A stretch of 64,000 nt of DNA from Cellvibrio sp. OA-2007 (GCF_000953825.1 NZ_BBUL01000092.1:166286-230285); one strand, 5' to 3'. Shown: positions 43,740 through 54,401, numbered from the stretch's first letter. Notes: generated by a model not told the origin, from the letters alone. Numbers and translations: made by a program.

Positions 43740-45362
43740 ATGATTCGCATTACCGAACTCCAACTGCCGTTGGATCACCCAGCTGAAGCCCTTCGCATTG
43801 CCATCGTTAAACGGTTAAAAATCAGCGACGCCGATTTGCTCGATTTCACCGTATTTAAACGCAGTTACGATGCGCGCAAAAAAAACAGCGAGATCATGTT
43901 TGTTTACATCATCGATTTACAGGTGAATAACGAAGCAAAAATTCTTGCCCGTTTTGCCGATGATAAAAATATTCGCCCCGCGCCCGATACTAATTACTAT
44001 CCCGTTGCGGAAGCACCGGCAAATTTAAACGAGCGCCCGTTAGTTATTGGTTTTGGCCCTTGCGGTCTATTTGCTGCGCTCACACTCGCGCAAATGGGTT
44101 TTAAACCGATTGTGTTGGAGCGCGGTAAAGATGTGCGTAAACGCACCAAAGACACCTGGGCACTCTGGCGCAACAAAGTATTAACACCGGAATCCAACGT
44201 GCAGTTTGGTGAAGGTGGTGCGGGTTTATTTTCCGATGGAAAACTCTACAGCCAAATTAAAGATCCAAAATTTTATGGCCGTAAAGTGATGCACGAATTT
44301 GTGCGCGCCGGTGCACCAGAAGAAATTATGTACGTGAGCAAACCGCACATAGGCACCTTCCGCTTAACCGGTGTAGTGGCCGCGATGCGTGAAGAAATTA
44401 AAAGCCTCGGCGGTGAAGTGCGGATTGAAAGTAAAGTCACTGATTTTATTATCGAGCATGGCCGCATCGAAGGTGTCACACTTGCCGATGGTGAAACTCT
44501 ACGCAGCCGCTATGTGGTGCTTGCACTCGGCCACAGCTCGCGCGATACCTTTCGCAAATTGCATGAGCGCGGTGTGTATGTTGAAGCAAAACCGTTTGCA
44601 GTGGGCTTTCGCATCGAACATCCGCAATCGCTGATCGACAACGCTCGTCTGGGCAAATACGCAGGCCATCCAGAACTCGGCGCGGCAGATTACAAAGTCG
44701 TTTATCACGCAAAAAATGGTCGCGCGGTTTACAGCTTTTGTATGTGCCCCGGCGGAACTGTTGTTGCAGCCACATCGGAACCTAACCGTGTTGTTACCAA
44801 TGGCATGAGCCAATATTCGCGCAATGAGCGCAATGCCAATGCAGGCATTGTAGTGGGCATTAACCCGGAACAAGATTTTCCCGGCGGCCCGCTCGCAGGT
44901 GTTGAACTGCAAGAAAAATTGGAATCCCATGCGTTTGAATTGGGCGGCAAAGATTACTGCGCACCCGGCCAGCTGGTAGGCGATTTTATTCGCGGTAAAG
45001 CCTCCACTCAATTCGGCGAAGTAGAACCCTCTTATAAACCCGGCGTATTACTGGGCGATTTAGCATCGTCCCTGCCGGATTACGTGATTGAAGCGATTCG
45101 CGAAGCACTGCCGGAATTCGGCAAACAAATTCGCGGCTTTGACCGCAAAGATGCCATCCTCACCGGAATCGAAACACGCACTTCATCACCGGTGCGCATT
45201 ACCCGCGAGCATGAATCTTTGCAGAGTTTAAATACTCGCGGGCTTTACCCTGCTGGTGAAGGCGCAGGTTATGCGGGAGGAATTCTCTCTGCCGGTGTCG
45301 ATGGCATTAAAGTCGCAGAAGCCGTCGCCAAAGCCATGCTCGCTGATTTACAAGGTCACTAA
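43740..45362 (+). CDS. FAD-dependent oxidoreductase (COG2509-like)
   Basis: 540 residues. An N-terminal ~95-residue domain (MIRITELQLPLDHP … DLLDFTVFKRSYDARKK) precedes a dinucleotide-binding motif (VIGFGPCGLFAALTLAQMG, about 103-121). Then come FGEGGAGLFSDGKLYSQI, ALGHSSRDTF and the C-terminal FAD motif YPAGEGAGYAGGI. This matches uncharacterised flavoproteins conserved in many proteobacteria and sometimes labelled dehydrogenase. Substrate unknown. ATG at 43740 is chosen for AGGA eight bases upstream; the frame continues 19 codons further without homology. The next gene follows after one base. Confidence 0.85.
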   Translation: MIRITELQLPLDHPAEALRIAIVKRLKISDADLLDFTVFKRSYDARKKNSEIMFVYIIDLQVNNEAKILARFADDKNIRPAPDTNYYPVAEAPANLNERPLVIGFGPCGLFAALTLAQMGFKPIVLERGKDVRKRTKDTWALWRNKVLTPESNVQFGEGGAGLFSDGKLYSQIKDPKFYGRKVMHEFVRAGAPEEIMYVSKPHIGTFRLTGVVAAMREEIKSLGGEVRIESKVTDFIIEHGRIEGVTLADGETLRSRYVVLALGHSSRDTFRKLHERGVYVEAKPFAVGFRIEHPQSLIDNARLGKYAGHPELGAADYKVVYHAKNGRAVYSFCMCPGGTVVAATSEPNRVVTNGMSQYSRNERNANAGIVVGINPEQDFPGGPLAGVELQEKLESHAFELGGKDYCAPGQLVGDFIRGKASTQFGEVEPSYKPGVLLGDLASSLPDYVIEAIREALPEFGKQIRGFDRKDAILTGIETRTSSPVRITREHESLQSLNTRGLYPAGEGAGYAGGILSAGVDGIKVAEAVAKAMLADLQGH

Positions 45363-45363
45363 G

Positions 45364-46092
45364 ATGCAATTAAAAATCGACGAGCTAAAAAAACTCCACC
45401 AAAAAAAATACCGCAGTGAATTCGGTTATTTTTTGGTAGAAGGCGAGCACCTGATTCTGGAATTGGAAAAAGCTGCCGAACAAAATGCGGCGCTGCAAAA
45501 CTGCGAACTGTTTGTCACTGAAAATTACCAGAACTTTGCCAGCCGGTTTAAAAAAAATCTGATCAGCGAAAAAAATATGGCGCAGCTGTCAGACACCAAA
45601 ACTCCGCAGGGAATTATTGCGGTAGCGCCACTCTTATCGCCGACAAAGACTAGCAGCCAAAACGAGCGCGCTATTTATTTGCATGAAGTACAAGACCCAG
45701 GCAATTTAGGCACCATCCTGCGCAGCCTGGCCTGGTTTGGCAATTTCCGCTGCCTGCTCAGCCCCGGCTCAGTCGACCCCTTCAACCCTAAAGTTGTTCG
45801 CTCCAGTATGGGCTCTATCTTTCACGTGCCGCTTGAGTTGGATGTTCCACTTGAATCGATTGCATCGCGCTTTAAATCTATCGCTACCTTGGATATGAAT
45901 GGAAAAACACTGAGCGATAGCAGCTTCAAGCAACACGACTGTTATGTATTTGGCAACGAAGCGCGCGGCGTACCACGTGAAAATTTGCAAACCATGAACG
46001 CACAACCTTTTACTATTTCCGGTTGCGGCGCAATTGAATCGCTGAATTTGGCAGCGGCGGTGAATATGTGTGTGTATGAGTTGATGCGCTAA
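45364..46092 (+). CDS. SpoU/TrmH family RNA 2'-O-methyltransferase
   Basis: 242 residues. A substrate-binding N-terminal domain (about 1-95: KLHQKKYRSEFGYFLVEGEHLILE) precedes the SPOUT knot (about 100-242), with IYLHEVQDPGNLGTILRSLAWFG, CYVFGNEARGVP and SLNLAAAVNMCVYEL as motifs 1-3. It probably methylates a ribose in rRNA or tRNA; the exact target is not clear. It starts one base after the FAD oxidoreductase stop and its own stop shares a base with the next gene's ATG, so three genes form a tight operon. Confidence 0.9.
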   Translation: MQLKIDELKKLHQKKYRSEFGYFLVEGEHLILELEKAAEQNAALQNCELFVTENYQNFASRFKKNLISEKNMAQLSDTKTPQGIIAVAPLLSPTKTSSQNERAIYLHEVQDPGNLGTILRSLAWFGNFRCLLSPGSVDPFNPKVVRSSMGSIFHVPLELDVPLESIASRFKSIATLDMNGKTLSDSSFKQHDCYVFGNEARGVPRENLQTMNAQPFTISGCGAIESLNLAAAVNMCVYELMR

Positions 46093-47531
46093 TGAAATTT
46101 TATGCTTTTATCTTATTAACCCTGCTGTGCGCTCAAACGGCACAGGCAAACTGGCTTGATAAAGTCGGCACTATTATTGATACCGCTTTTGCGTCCAACC
46201 CAACAGAAACTAAAGCTGAGTTAATTGCCACCAGTGCCGCTGAACATAAATTACCGACTCACTGGCGCAGCTATTGGTTAAATGAACCCGAGTTTGGCGC
46301 ACGTATTTTTTTAGCTGACACAGGAAAAATATCCGCACCGGTACTGTTATTAGTTCACGGATTAGGGCAAAACGGCCTGCGCGATTGGTTACCTATAGTG
46401 CCCGAACTAGAAAAACACTATCGCGTAATCATGATCGACCTACCTGGCTTTGCCAATTCACCTAGCCCCAAAGCAAAATTATCGCCCACCCATTACGCCA
46501 ACTTATTGCATTTTGTTAAACCCTATTTCAGCCACAAGCCCATTACTGTTATCGGCCACTCAATGGGTGGCGCAGTCACACTGCGTTATGCGCAGCGCTT
46601 TCCTGAAGACATTAATCAAATTGCGCTTATCGATGCCGCAGGAATTTTACAGCGCACCGCTTTTGTAAAACACAGTGCTACAGATCGCATACCGGTAAAC
46701 CCTGAAGCTGTACCCAATGCCCTCTTGTCCTACGCAATTGGCCTGCAAGATTTCAGCAACAATCTGATTGAAAAAATGCTCCGGCTGCCAGACCCAACTT
46801 CCGTACTAGGCAAAAGTGAACTGGCATGGGGCACAACGCTACAAGGCTATCCCAATATCAACGCAGCACTAAGTTTGGCGGAAGAAAGTTTTGCTTCTGC
46901 CATATTTGAACAAACCAAACCGGTGTTTATTTTATGGGGCAGTAAAGATTTAGTCGCGCCGCCCCGCACCGGGCAACTACTTGCCGCTAACCTAACCAGC
47001 AGCAACTTAACTATTATTGAAAACGCGGGTCATGTGCCTATGGCAAGCCATCCGCAAGAAGTGTCGCGCTGGTTACTGGCGAATTTAAACACACTACCTA
47101 ATTCCATCCTGAAACCCGCCCCCCAAAATACAAGCACAAAACAAAATTACACTTGCGATCATTCAACCGGCGACACACTACGCGGACTCTACGCCCGCAT
47201 CACACTAACAGACTGTACCGGTGTGCTTTTGGATGGCGTTGTGGCCGATGAATTAATCGTCAACGACTCGGTTATTGAAGTGCAACACTCACATTTTATG
47301 GCGGAGCAAATATCGCTGACGATTAACAAATCGGTGGTAATGATGACGGGAGGTACAATTAACGGCTTGGTAAAACTTAATCAGGCACGCATTGATTTTG
47401 CAGGTGTCAATCTAAGCAATTCAACGCCATTCACTATAAGCGCCAAATCGCGCTTGGTGCTCTCCGTTAGCCGCGCCAGTAATAACCGCTATTTACATAG
47501 CGATCTACAATTGGAAAACACCGCCTACTAA
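46092..47531 (+). CDS. Exported alpha/beta hydrolase with extra C-terminal domain
   Basis: 479 residues: signal peptide (MKFYAFILLTLLCAQTAQA), then a standard alpha/beta hydrolase (about 60-335) with LLVHGLGQNGLRDW (oxyanion region), nucleophile in GHSMGG, acid in WGSKDLVAPP and His in NAGHVP. About 130 further residues follow, rich in short hydrophobic/Thr/Asn strands (GLYARITLTDCTGVLLDGVVADELIV), which look like a small beta-helix or solenoid. This extension is not part of ordinary hydrolases of this type. The substrate is unknown. Start shares one base with the upstream methylase stop (TAATG). Confidence 0.8.
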   Translation: MKFYAFILLTLLCAQTAQANWLDKVGTIIDTAFASNPTETKAELIATSAAEHKLPTHWRSYWLNEPEFGARIFLADTGKISAPVLLLVHGLGQNGLRDWLPIVPELEKHYRVIMIDLPGFANSPSPKAKLSPTHYANLLHFVKPYFSHKPITVIGHSMGGAVTLRYAQRFPEDINQIALIDAAGILQRTAFVKHSATDRIPVNPEAVPNALLSYAIGLQDFSNNLIEKMLRLPDPTSVLGKSELAWGTTLQGYPNINAALSLAEESFASAIFEQTKPVFILWGSKDLVAPPRTGQLLAANLTSSNLTIIENAGHVPMASHPQEVSRWLLANLNTLPNSILKPAPQNTSTKQNYTCDHSTGDTLRGLYARITLTDCTGVLLDGVVADELIVNDSVIEVQHSHFMAEQISLTINKSVVMMTGGTINGLVKLNQARIDFAGVNLSNSTPFTISAKSRLVLSVSRASNNRYLHSDLQLENTAY

Positions 47532-47534
47532 GAT

Positions 47535-47562
47535 CTGGCGCCGCTATAGAACACGGCGCCAG
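47535..47562 (+). terminator. Hairpin after the hydrolase gene
   Basis: A perfect 9-bp stem (CTGGCGCCG/CGGCGCCAG) with a 10-base loop directly after the stop codon and before the convergent esterase gene. There is no clear U-tract, so terminator function is likely but not certain. Confidence 0.55.
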
Positions 47563-47582
47563 TTATATGACTTACAATCGAG

Positions 47583-48458
47583 CTAGTTCTTAAGAGGAAT
47601 AGCCGCCATCAAACCACGAGATAACAAACCGGGAAACACGCTGTGGTGGTTTTCTCCTTTTATAATTTCAACCCGCAAATCCAGTCCGGAATAATTACGC
47701 GAGCGCAAGATTTTTTCAAAAGCAAATACATCATCAGCCATTTGTTTGTTATTCAAGCTACTATCATTTTGATCAGCATAAATCATTGCATGAGTTTTTA
47801 GTGATTTATGATTTTTGGCGTATTGCTTTTCCATCTCAAAAATCACTTTGTTGTCGTACCACAATGAAGGACTGCCAATAATGTAATGGTCAAATATCTC
47901 TGGCCTATTGACCAAAATATAGCAACCTAACAAGCCACTAAATGAATGACCAACGAAAATTTTATTATTCGCATCGACACGATAAGAATTTTTCAATAAC
48001 GGAATAACCTGATCAGCAAGAAAAGCAGTGTACTCTTTCGCATGACCTGAGGCTTTACGTGCTGCTGATGAATGACCATTAGACTCATCAGGGGAATAGG
48101 TTGGAGTATAATCCCGCGTACGACTGATGGTGCGATCATCACCCTTTGAATAAGAAACACCTACAACAATAGCCTCTTTCACCACATTCCCACCCATTAG
48201 CGCCATAGCACCATTGGTAATCGGAAAGCCCCAACTAGTGTCATTAACGATAATAAGTGGGTAAGCCGCTTTAGTGTCCGCATAAGACTTCGGCAGCTGA
48301 ATATAAAGCTCATATTCATTATTGTTGCTATTCGCATGAATACTTTTTGTTTCATAGGCAGGATAACCAAAAGGCGGTATTTCGCTGGCATAAACACTAG
48401 TTACAAAACTATTAGCTCCTATAATGCACGACAACAAATACATTTTCTTGAATGACAT
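47583..48458 (-). CDS. Exported esterase of the PF00756 (esterase D/IroE-like) family
   Basis: 291 residues with a signal peptide (ending V-Y-A). The fold is that of putative esterases: YELYIQLPKSYADTKAAYPLIIVND, nucleophile in FVGHSFSGLLGCYIL and likely catalytic His in KGENHHSVFPG. The family includes siderophore esterases (Fes, IroE) and acyl hydrolases. It is more AT-rich than its neighbours, with AT-ending codons, which hints at transfer. The myxochelin-type siderophore predicted here has amide links, so a role on it is not evident; xenosiderophore hydrolysis is an alternative. Confidence 0.8.
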   Translation of the reverse strand: MSFKKMYLLSCIIGANSFVTSVYASEIPPFGYPAYETKSIHANSNNNEYELYIQLPKSYADTKAAYPLIIVNDTSWGFPITNGAMALMGGNVVKEAIVVGVSYSKGDDRTISRTRDYTPTYSPDESNGHSSAARKASGHAKEYTAFLADQVIPLLKNSYRVDANNKIFVGHSFSGLLGCYILVNRPEIFDHYIIGSPSLWYDNKVIFEMEKQYAKNHKSLKTHAMIYADQNDSSLNNKQMADDVFAFEKILRSRNYSGLDLRVEIIKGENHHSVFPGLLSRGLMAAIPLKN

Positions 48459-48699
48459 TTAACTTCCTTAGCTATTGGTGATAGCAGCAACTCGGCCAAT
48501 TTCGAAAAAACTGCGCACCTTTTATTTTCAATATTTAAAGAATACGAGAGTTCACAGACCCTATTAATATCAGATAGTTCAACTGCATAAAATTATACAA
48601 TGTTATTCATCTCTAACAGCGTACAATAGCCGCACACACGCAGCAGCGCAGTCTTGACGAATACGAGCTTCGTATCACCCCATCACCTAAAGGCCTTTT

Positions 48700-49350
48700 A
48701 TGGCAACGCTACGTGTTCGCTACCAAACCATTGAGTTTGGCACTACTGATATTCACGTGCGCAGTCTGCGCGACAATCAAGAATTTTCTGATGACAAAGG
48801 CGAAGCAGAGGCTTTAGGTATTTCGTCTGCTTCGTGGCCGCTGTTTGGTATTGTGTGGCCATCGGGAGAGGTGCTTGCGCAATTGATGGTGGATTATGCA
48901 GTGGGCGAAAAACGCATTTTAGAAGTGGGTTGCGGCATAGCATTGGCCAGTTTGGTATTGAACCATCGCCAAGCGAATATTACTGCGACAGATTATCACC
49001 CGGAAGTGGAAGGTTTTTTAATTGAAAACGCCACACTTAATCGAGACAAAATCATCCCGTTTATTCGCACCGGCTGGAATGACCCACTCAGTGGATTGGG
49101 TTTGTTCGATATTATTATCGGCAGTGATTTATTGTATGAAAGCGAACATGTGGGATTACTATCGGAATTTATCAACCAACATGCCGCGCCGCAGTGCGAT
49201 ATTATTTTGGTCGATCCAGGCCGTGGACATCACGCTAAATTTAGTAAAAAAATGATTGCGCTTGGTTATAGCCACAGCCAACAAAAACCTGATATTGCCA
49301 TAAAAACCAGCAAAATATTTACCGGCCAGATTCTCACTTACAGCCGCTAA
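48700..49350 (+). CDS. Class I SAM-dependent methyltransferase (METTL21/lysine-methyltransferase-like)
   Basis: 216 residues. The SAM-binding motif is RILEVGCGIALASLVL (about 75-90), then ITATDYHPE and the post-motif IIIGSDLLYESEH, with SASWPLFGIVWPSG preceding. That order (W-P-x-G, E-V-G-C-G, D-L-L-Y) is typical of the METTL21/PF10294 group of protein lysine methyltransferases. The target is unknown. Single gene; it converges on spoVR. Confidence 0.82.
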   Translation: MATLRVRYQTIEFGTTDIHVRSLRDNQEFSDDKGEAEALGISSASWPLFGIVWPSGEVLAQLMVDYAVGEKRILEVGCGIALASLVLNHRQANITATDYHPEVEGFLIENATLNRDKIIPFIRTGWNDPLSGLGLFDIIIGSDLLYESEHVGLLSEFINQHAAPQCDIILVDPGRGHHAKFSKKMIALGYSHSQQKPDIAIKTSKIFTGQILTYSR

Positions 49351-49363
49351 CATAAGCAAAGAA

Positions 49364-50863
49364 TTAGGCCAATTTTTCTTGGGTGCAGTGAAAACTATTT
49401 TTTATCTCACCGCCATCCACCGAGTGTAAGTGCACATCAAAACCCCAAAGGCGATGCAGATGTTTTAACACTTCCGGTGTTGAATCGCCCAACGGGCGGC
49501 GGTTGTGCATAAAGTGATGCAGAGTTAACGATCTGTCACCGCGCACTTCAACGTTGTACACCTGAATATTCGGTTCGCGATTACCCAAGTTATACTGGCC
49601 CGCCAAAGTCTCTCGCAGCCGTTTAAAGCCGGTTTCATTGTGAATAGCATCGACATTAATTTTATCTTGCTGATCGTCATCAACAATGCTGAACAATTTT
49701 AAATCGCGCATAACTTTAGGTGATAAAAACTGCAGAATAAAACTTTCATCTTTAAAGTTTTTCATTGCAAATTGTAGGGTCTCCTTCCAATCTGAACCGG
49801 CAATTTCCGGAAACCAGTGGCGGTCTTCCGCTGTTGGGTTTTCACACATCCGACGAATATCAGACATCATTGAAAAGCCCAGCGTATAAGGATTAATACC
49901 GCTGAAATAAGGGCTATCGTAAGCCGGCTGCGCCACTACACTGGTGTGCGACTGCAAAAACTCCAGCATAAAACCATCGTTTACATAGCCACGTGCATGT
50001 AATTCATTTAACAAGGTGTAATGCCAAAAAGTCGCCCAGCCTTCGTTCATTACTTGGGTTTGACGCTGCGGATAAAAATACTGGGCAATTTTACGCACAA
50101 TACGAATCACTTCGCGCTGCCAAGACTCTAACAAGGGCGCGTTCTTTTCCAAAAAATACAAAATATTTTCTTGCGGTTCAGAGGGGAAATGGGGCGCATT
50201 ATCTTGCGGCCCACTTGATGCTGACTTAGGGATAGTGCGCCACAGATCGTTTACATGTTTTTGCAAATACTCTTCGCGCTCACTTTGACGGCGCTCTTCT
50301 TCATGCGCAGAGATTGGATAGGGACGCTTGTAGCGATCCACACCATAATTCATTAACGCATGGCAAGAATCTAAAATATCTTCTACCGCAGCTATGCCGT
50401 GTCGCTCTTCACATTTACTGATATAGTTTTTGGCAAAAACCAAATAATCAATAATTGAACTGGCATCAGTCCAGGTGCGGAATAAATAATTGCCTTTAAA
50501 AAAAGAATTGTGTCCATAACAAGCATGTGCGATCACCAATGCCTGCATGGTCATGGTATTCTCTTCCATTAAATAGGCAATGCAGGGGTTGGAGTTAATC
50601 ACAATTTCATAGGCCAAGCCCATTTGCCCGCGCTTATAGGAATGTTCCGTGCTGAGCAATTGTTTACCATAGGACCAATGGCTGTAGCCAATCGGCATAC
50701 CCACAGATGAATAGGCGTCCATCATCTGCTCTGAACTAATCACTTCAATTTGATTGGGGTAAGTATCCAAACCAAATTCTTTGGCCAACTCGCCGAGAAT
50801 TTGGTCGCACTCCCGGATCAAATCAAAATTCCATTCGGATGTCACAAACAAGGGCTTATTCAT
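49364..50863 (-). CDS. SpoVR family protein (YcgB)
   Basis: 499 residues, cytoplasmic, with the SpoVR pattern: [47 protein letters not shown] and [15 protein letters not shown]. The conserved His and Glu residues resemble a metal site, but biochemical activity is unknown. It is the last gene of prkA-yeaH-spoVR, a set found together in many non-sporulating proteobacteria and linked to starvation and stress. Its ATG overlaps the yeaH stop by 4 bp. Confidence 0.93.
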   Translation of the reverse strand: MNKPLFVTSEWNFDLIRECDQILGELAKEFGLDTYPNQIEVISSEQMMDAYSSVGMPIGYSHWSYGKQLLSTEHSYKRGQMGLAYEIVINSNPCIAYLMEENTMTMQALVIAHACYGHNSFFKGNYLFRTWTDASSIIDYLVFAKNYISKCEERHGIAAVEDILDSCHALMNYGVDRYKRPYPISAHEEERRQSEREEYLQKHVNDLWRTIPKSASSGPQDNAPHFPSEPQENILYFLEKNAPLLESWQREVIRIVRKIAQYFYPQRQTQVMNEGWATFWHYTLLNELHARGYVNDGFMLEFLQSHTSVVAQPAYDSPYFSGINPYTLGFSMMSDIRRMCENPTAEDRHWFPEIAGSDWKETLQFAMKNFKDESFILQFLSPKVMRDLKLFSIVDDDQQDKINVDAIHNETGFKRLRETLAGQYNLGNREPNIQVYNVEVRGDRSLTLHHFMHNRRPLGDSTPEVLKHLHRLWGFDVHLHSVDGGEIKNSFHCTQEKLA

Positions 50864-52134
50864 GCAACCTTCTTATGAAAAAGTTCACGAAACACAGGGT
50901 AGATATCACCCACTTCGCGGATATGTTGCAGCGCAAAACATTCCGGATACTCATCGCGAATCGATTCGTAAGTAGTCCAGAGCGCTTGATGCTCGTTGTT
51001 GGTAATTTCAATATAGGAAAAGTATTGGCAACTAGGCAGCAGATCATCGACCAATATATCGCGGCACACATCGGAGTCTTCACCCCAGTTATCGCCATCA
51101 GATGCCTGAGCACCGTAAATATTCCACACTTCCGGTGAGTAGCGGTTCTGAATAATTTCTTGCATCAGTTTTAGCGCACTGGATACAACTGTCCCACCCG
51201 TTTCGCGCGAGTGAAAAAATTCATTTTCATCCACTTCTTTAGCGCTGGTGTGATGTCGAATAAATACGATTTCTGTTTTTTCATAATTTCGCTGCAAAAA
51301 TAAATACAGCAAAATAAAAAATCGTTTGGCGATATCTTTGGTGGCCTGATCCATAGAGCCAGACACATCCATAATACAAAACATCACCGCCTTGGAACGT
51401 GGAATCGGCTGCTTGATATGCAGGTTGTATTTAAGGTCAAAGGTGTCTAACCAAGGAATGCGCCCAATCGCTTTTTCCAATTTGGCAATTGCTTCTATCA
51501 CAGCGTCCAAGCGCGCTTTATTGCGCAGCTCTTCCGGCACTGCATTCAACGCCAGTAACTCTTCTTGCAGCTCGGCCAATTGACGCCGCTTGCCCGACGC
51601 CAACGCAATGCGGCGCATATTGGCAGAGCGCAGTGAGCGCACAATGTTAATGCGCCCCGGCTGACCTTCATTGGCGATGCCAGCGCGCACAGTTTTAAAT
51701 TCTTCCAAGCCAGACAGTTGCCGTTTAATTAGATTGGGCAACTCCAGGCCATCAAACATAAAATCCAAAAACTCTTCCTGCGACAGGGTGAACGAAAAAT
51801 CATCCATTCCCTCACCGGAATCACTCGCTTTACCCCCACTGCCCTGCCCACCGCCACCTTCCGGCCGCGCGATTTTATCGCCTTCCGAAAAGTGTTTATT
51901 GCCAGGCAGCACACGTTCGTTGTAACCGCCTTGGCCATGATAAATAACAGGCTCACTGATATCCCGCGCGGGAATACTGACTTTACCGCCCTTATCAATA
52001 TCGGTAATTGACCTTTCACTGACCACATCAGAAACGGCCTTTTGGATTTGTTGACGATAGCGCCGCAAAAAGCGTTGGCGATTTACGGCGCTTTTGTTTT
52101 TAGCATTGAGACGTCGATCAATAATGTAGCTCAT
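50860..52134 (-). CDS. yeaH: DUF444 protein YeaH (vWA-containing)
   Basis: 424 residues of UPF0229. It begins [20 protein letters not shown], has a Gly/Ser-rich stretch ([20 protein letters not shown]), and a von Willebrand A-type domain with a MIDAS motif [10 protein letters not shown] (about residue 250) and a later T-G-G-T-V-V. It is thought to act with the PrkA kinase in stress or nitrogen starvation. Middle gene of the operon, 52 bp after prkA. Confidence 0.93.
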   Translation of the reverse strand: MSYIIDRRLNAKNKSAVNRQRFLRRYRQQIQKAVSDVVSERSITDIDKGGKVSIPARDISEPVIYHGQGGYNERVLPGNKHFSEGDKIARPEGGGGQGSGGKASDSGEGMDDFSFTLSQEEFLDFMFDGLELPNLIKRQLSGLEEFKTVRAGIANEGQPGRINIVRSLRSANMRRIALASGKRRQLAELQEELLALNAVPEELRNKARLDAVIEAIAKLEKAIGRIPWLDTFDLKYNLHIKQPIPRSKAVMFCIMDVSGSMDQATKDIAKRFFILLYLFLQRNYEKTEIVFIRHHTSAKEVDENEFFHSRETGGTVVSSALKLMQEIIQNRYSPEVWNIYGAQASDGDNWGEDSDVCRDILVDDLLPSCQYFSYIEITNNEHQALWTTYESIRDEYPECFALQHIREVGDIYPVFRELFHKKVA

Positions 52135-52186
52135 AACCCAACCTTAACATGATGAAGGTAAAACACTTTCAGGTTATCCAGTTAAA

Positions 52187-54109
52187 TTATTGCGACTTTC
52201 TTACCCGCAAATACCACTCAGACAATAGCCGCACTTGTTTTTCCGTATAGCCACGCTCCACCATGCGCTGTACAAAATCGTGATGCTTTTTCTTGTCTTG
52301 CACAGAGGCTTTGGCATTGAACGAAATAACCGGCAGCAGATCTTCGGTATTGGAGAACATTTTTTTCTCGATCACAATGCGCAGCTTTTCATAGCTGCGC
52401 CAATCCGGATTTTTCCCTGCATTGTTTGCTTTGGCACGCAATACAAAATTGACAATTTCGTTGCGGAAATCTTTAGGATTGCTGATGCCTGCCGGTTTTT
52501 CGATTTTCTCAAGCTCATCATTAAGTGATGAGCGGTTGAGAATTTCACCGGTTTCAGGGTCGCGATACTCTTGATCCTGAATCCAGAAGTCGGCATAAGT
52601 CACATAGCGATCGAAAATATTTTGCCCGTATTCGGCATAGGATTCCAAATAAGCGGTTTGGATTTCCTTGCCGATAAAATCGACATACTTGGGTGAAATG
52701 AATTCTTTTAAGGCATTCAAATACTTCTCTTGCACTTCTTTGGGGAATTGCTCCTGCTCGATTTGCTGCTCCAGCACGTACATTAAATGCACCGGGTTAG
52801 CCGCAATTTCGGTGGGATCAAAATTAAACACCTTGGATAAAATCTTAAAGGCAAAACGGGTAGACAAGCCATTCATGCCTTCATCGACACCGGCCGCATC
52901 GCGGTACTCTTGCAAGGATTTTGCGCGCGGATCTGTATCTTTTAAATTTTCACCATCGTAAACGCGCATTTTAGAAAAGATGTTAGAGTTCTCCGGTTCT
53001 TTAATGCGCGACAACACCGAAAACTGTGCCAGCATGCGTAAAGTATCTGGCGCGCAGGGCGCCTTGGAGAGCGACGAGTTTTGCAACAGCTTCTCGTAAA
53101 TTTTCATCTCCTCAGTCACACGCAAACAATAAGGCACTTTGACTATATAAACACGGTCAATAAAAGCCTCATTATTTTTGTTGTTGCGGAAGTTTTGCCA
53201 TTCAGATTCATTGGAATGCGCAAGGATAACACCATCGAATGGAATAGCACCCAGCCCTTCTGTACTGTTGAAGTTGCCCTCTTGGGTTGCAGTTAACAGT
53301 GGATGCAAAACTTTAATGGGAGCTTTAAACATCTCCACAAATTCCATCAAACCTTGGTTAGCGCGGCACAAGCCGCCGCTAAAACTATAAGCATCGGGGT
53401 CATTTTGCGGGAACTCTTCCAACTGGCGAATATCGACCTTCCCGACCAGCGAGGAAATATCCTGATTGTTTTCATCACCCGGCTCGGTTTTAGTAATCGC
53501 GATTTGGTTGAGAATTGACGGGTACACTTTAACTACTTTGAACTGGGTAATATCACCGTGAAATTCGTGCAGGCGTTTGGCTGCCCAAGGTGACATGATC
53601 GTTTTAATATAACGACGAGGAATGCCGTAATCTTCCTCCAGGATTTTTCCGTCTTCATCGGGATTAAATAAGCCTAAGGGCGATTCAAAAACAGGTGATC
53701 CTTTAATGCAATAGATAGGCATTTTTTCCATTAAGGATTTCAACATTTCCGCCAGTGACGATTTACCACCACCCACTGGGCCGAGCAGATACAGAATTTG
53801 CTTCTTCTCCTCCAGCCCTTGTGCTGCATGCTTGAAAAATGACACTATCTGCTGGATGCACTCTTCCATGCCATAAAATTCATTAAAGACTTTATAGCGC
53901 TTCATAATTTTGTTGGAAAAAATTCGGCTTAGGCGTGCATCTTGCGATGTATCAATCATTTCCGGCTCACCAATCGCCATGAGCATACGCTCAGCGGCGG
54001 AGGCATAAACGCTGGGATCTTTTTTACAGAGTTCGAGATACTCCTGAATCGTCAATTCTTCCTGCTGGGTAGTTTCAAAACGCTCGCGGTAATGGCTGAA
54101 AATACTCAT
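52187..54109 (-). CDS. prkA: PrkA-type serine protein kinase/AAA+ ATPase (YeaG)
   Basis: 640 residues. An AAA+-like PrkA N-terminal domain (about 15-380) carries the Walker A motif LLGPVGGGKSSLAEML (about 107-122) and DGVILAHSNESEW. A C-terminal kinase-type domain (about 400-640) follows. In E. coli YeaG phosphorylates Ser/Thr and supports survival in nitrogen starvation. Length is as usual for the family. It is the first gene of prkA-yeaH-spoVR; the 292-bp divergent gap to aat must contain its promoter, in which I recognise no specific site. Confidence 0.95.
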   Translation of the reverse strand: MSIFSHYRERFETTQQEELTIQEYLELCKKDPSVYASAAERMLMAIGEPEMIDTSQDARLSRIFSNKIMKRYKVFNEFYGMEECIQQIVSFFKHAAQGLEEKKQILYLLGPVGGGKSSLAEMLKSLMEKMPIYCIKGSPVFESPLGLFNPDEDGKILEEDYGIPRRYIKTIMSPWAAKRLHEFHGDITQFKVVKVYPSILNQIAITKTEPGDENNQDISSLVGKVDIRQLEEFPQNDPDAYSFSGGLCRANQGLMEFVEMFKAPIKVLHPLLTATQEGNFNSTEGLGAIPFDGVILAHSNESEWQNFRNNKNNEAFIDRVYIVKVPYCLRVTEEMKIYEKLLQNSSLSKAPCAPDTLRMLAQFSVLSRIKEPENSNIFSKMRVYDGENLKDTDPRAKSLQEYRDAAGVDEGMNGLSTRFAFKILSKVFNFDPTEIAANPVHLMYVLEQQIEQEQFPKEVQEKYLNALKEFISPKYVDFIGKEIQTAYLESYAEYGQNIFDRYVTYADFWIQDQEYRDPETGEILNRSSLNDELEKIEKPAGISNPKDFRNEIVNFVLRAKANNAGKNPDWRSYEKLRIVIEKKMFSNTEDLLPVISFNAKASVQDKKKHHDFVQRMVERGYTEKQVRLLSEWYLRVRKSQ

Positions 54110-54401
54110 AATCTACCTCGGGTTAGCGACTAAAGCGGCAAACAACAGACTGGTAAAACAGTAAACGATTTTTACTGCAACAAGCTATAAGAAATTCTCC
54201 ATCAACTCATACTTCTAAGCATAGCCCTAAAATTCTCAAGCATTAAAGGGAATAACAAATTATTGACTGATTTCTCGCTACACTTTTACACTCAAAAAAC
54301 GCGCCAAGTAATTCAAGCTTATAGAAGCGACCGTATGAAGCCCGCTATAACAAACTCGATAAATTCTATTTTTATACGTATAAATTATTGATCTGGACTC
54401 T

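Noticed and set aside
44499..45011. 170-codon frame opposite the FAD oxidoreductase
   Set aside because: Fully antisense to a conserved flavoprotein with clear motifs; composition looks like a shadow frame.
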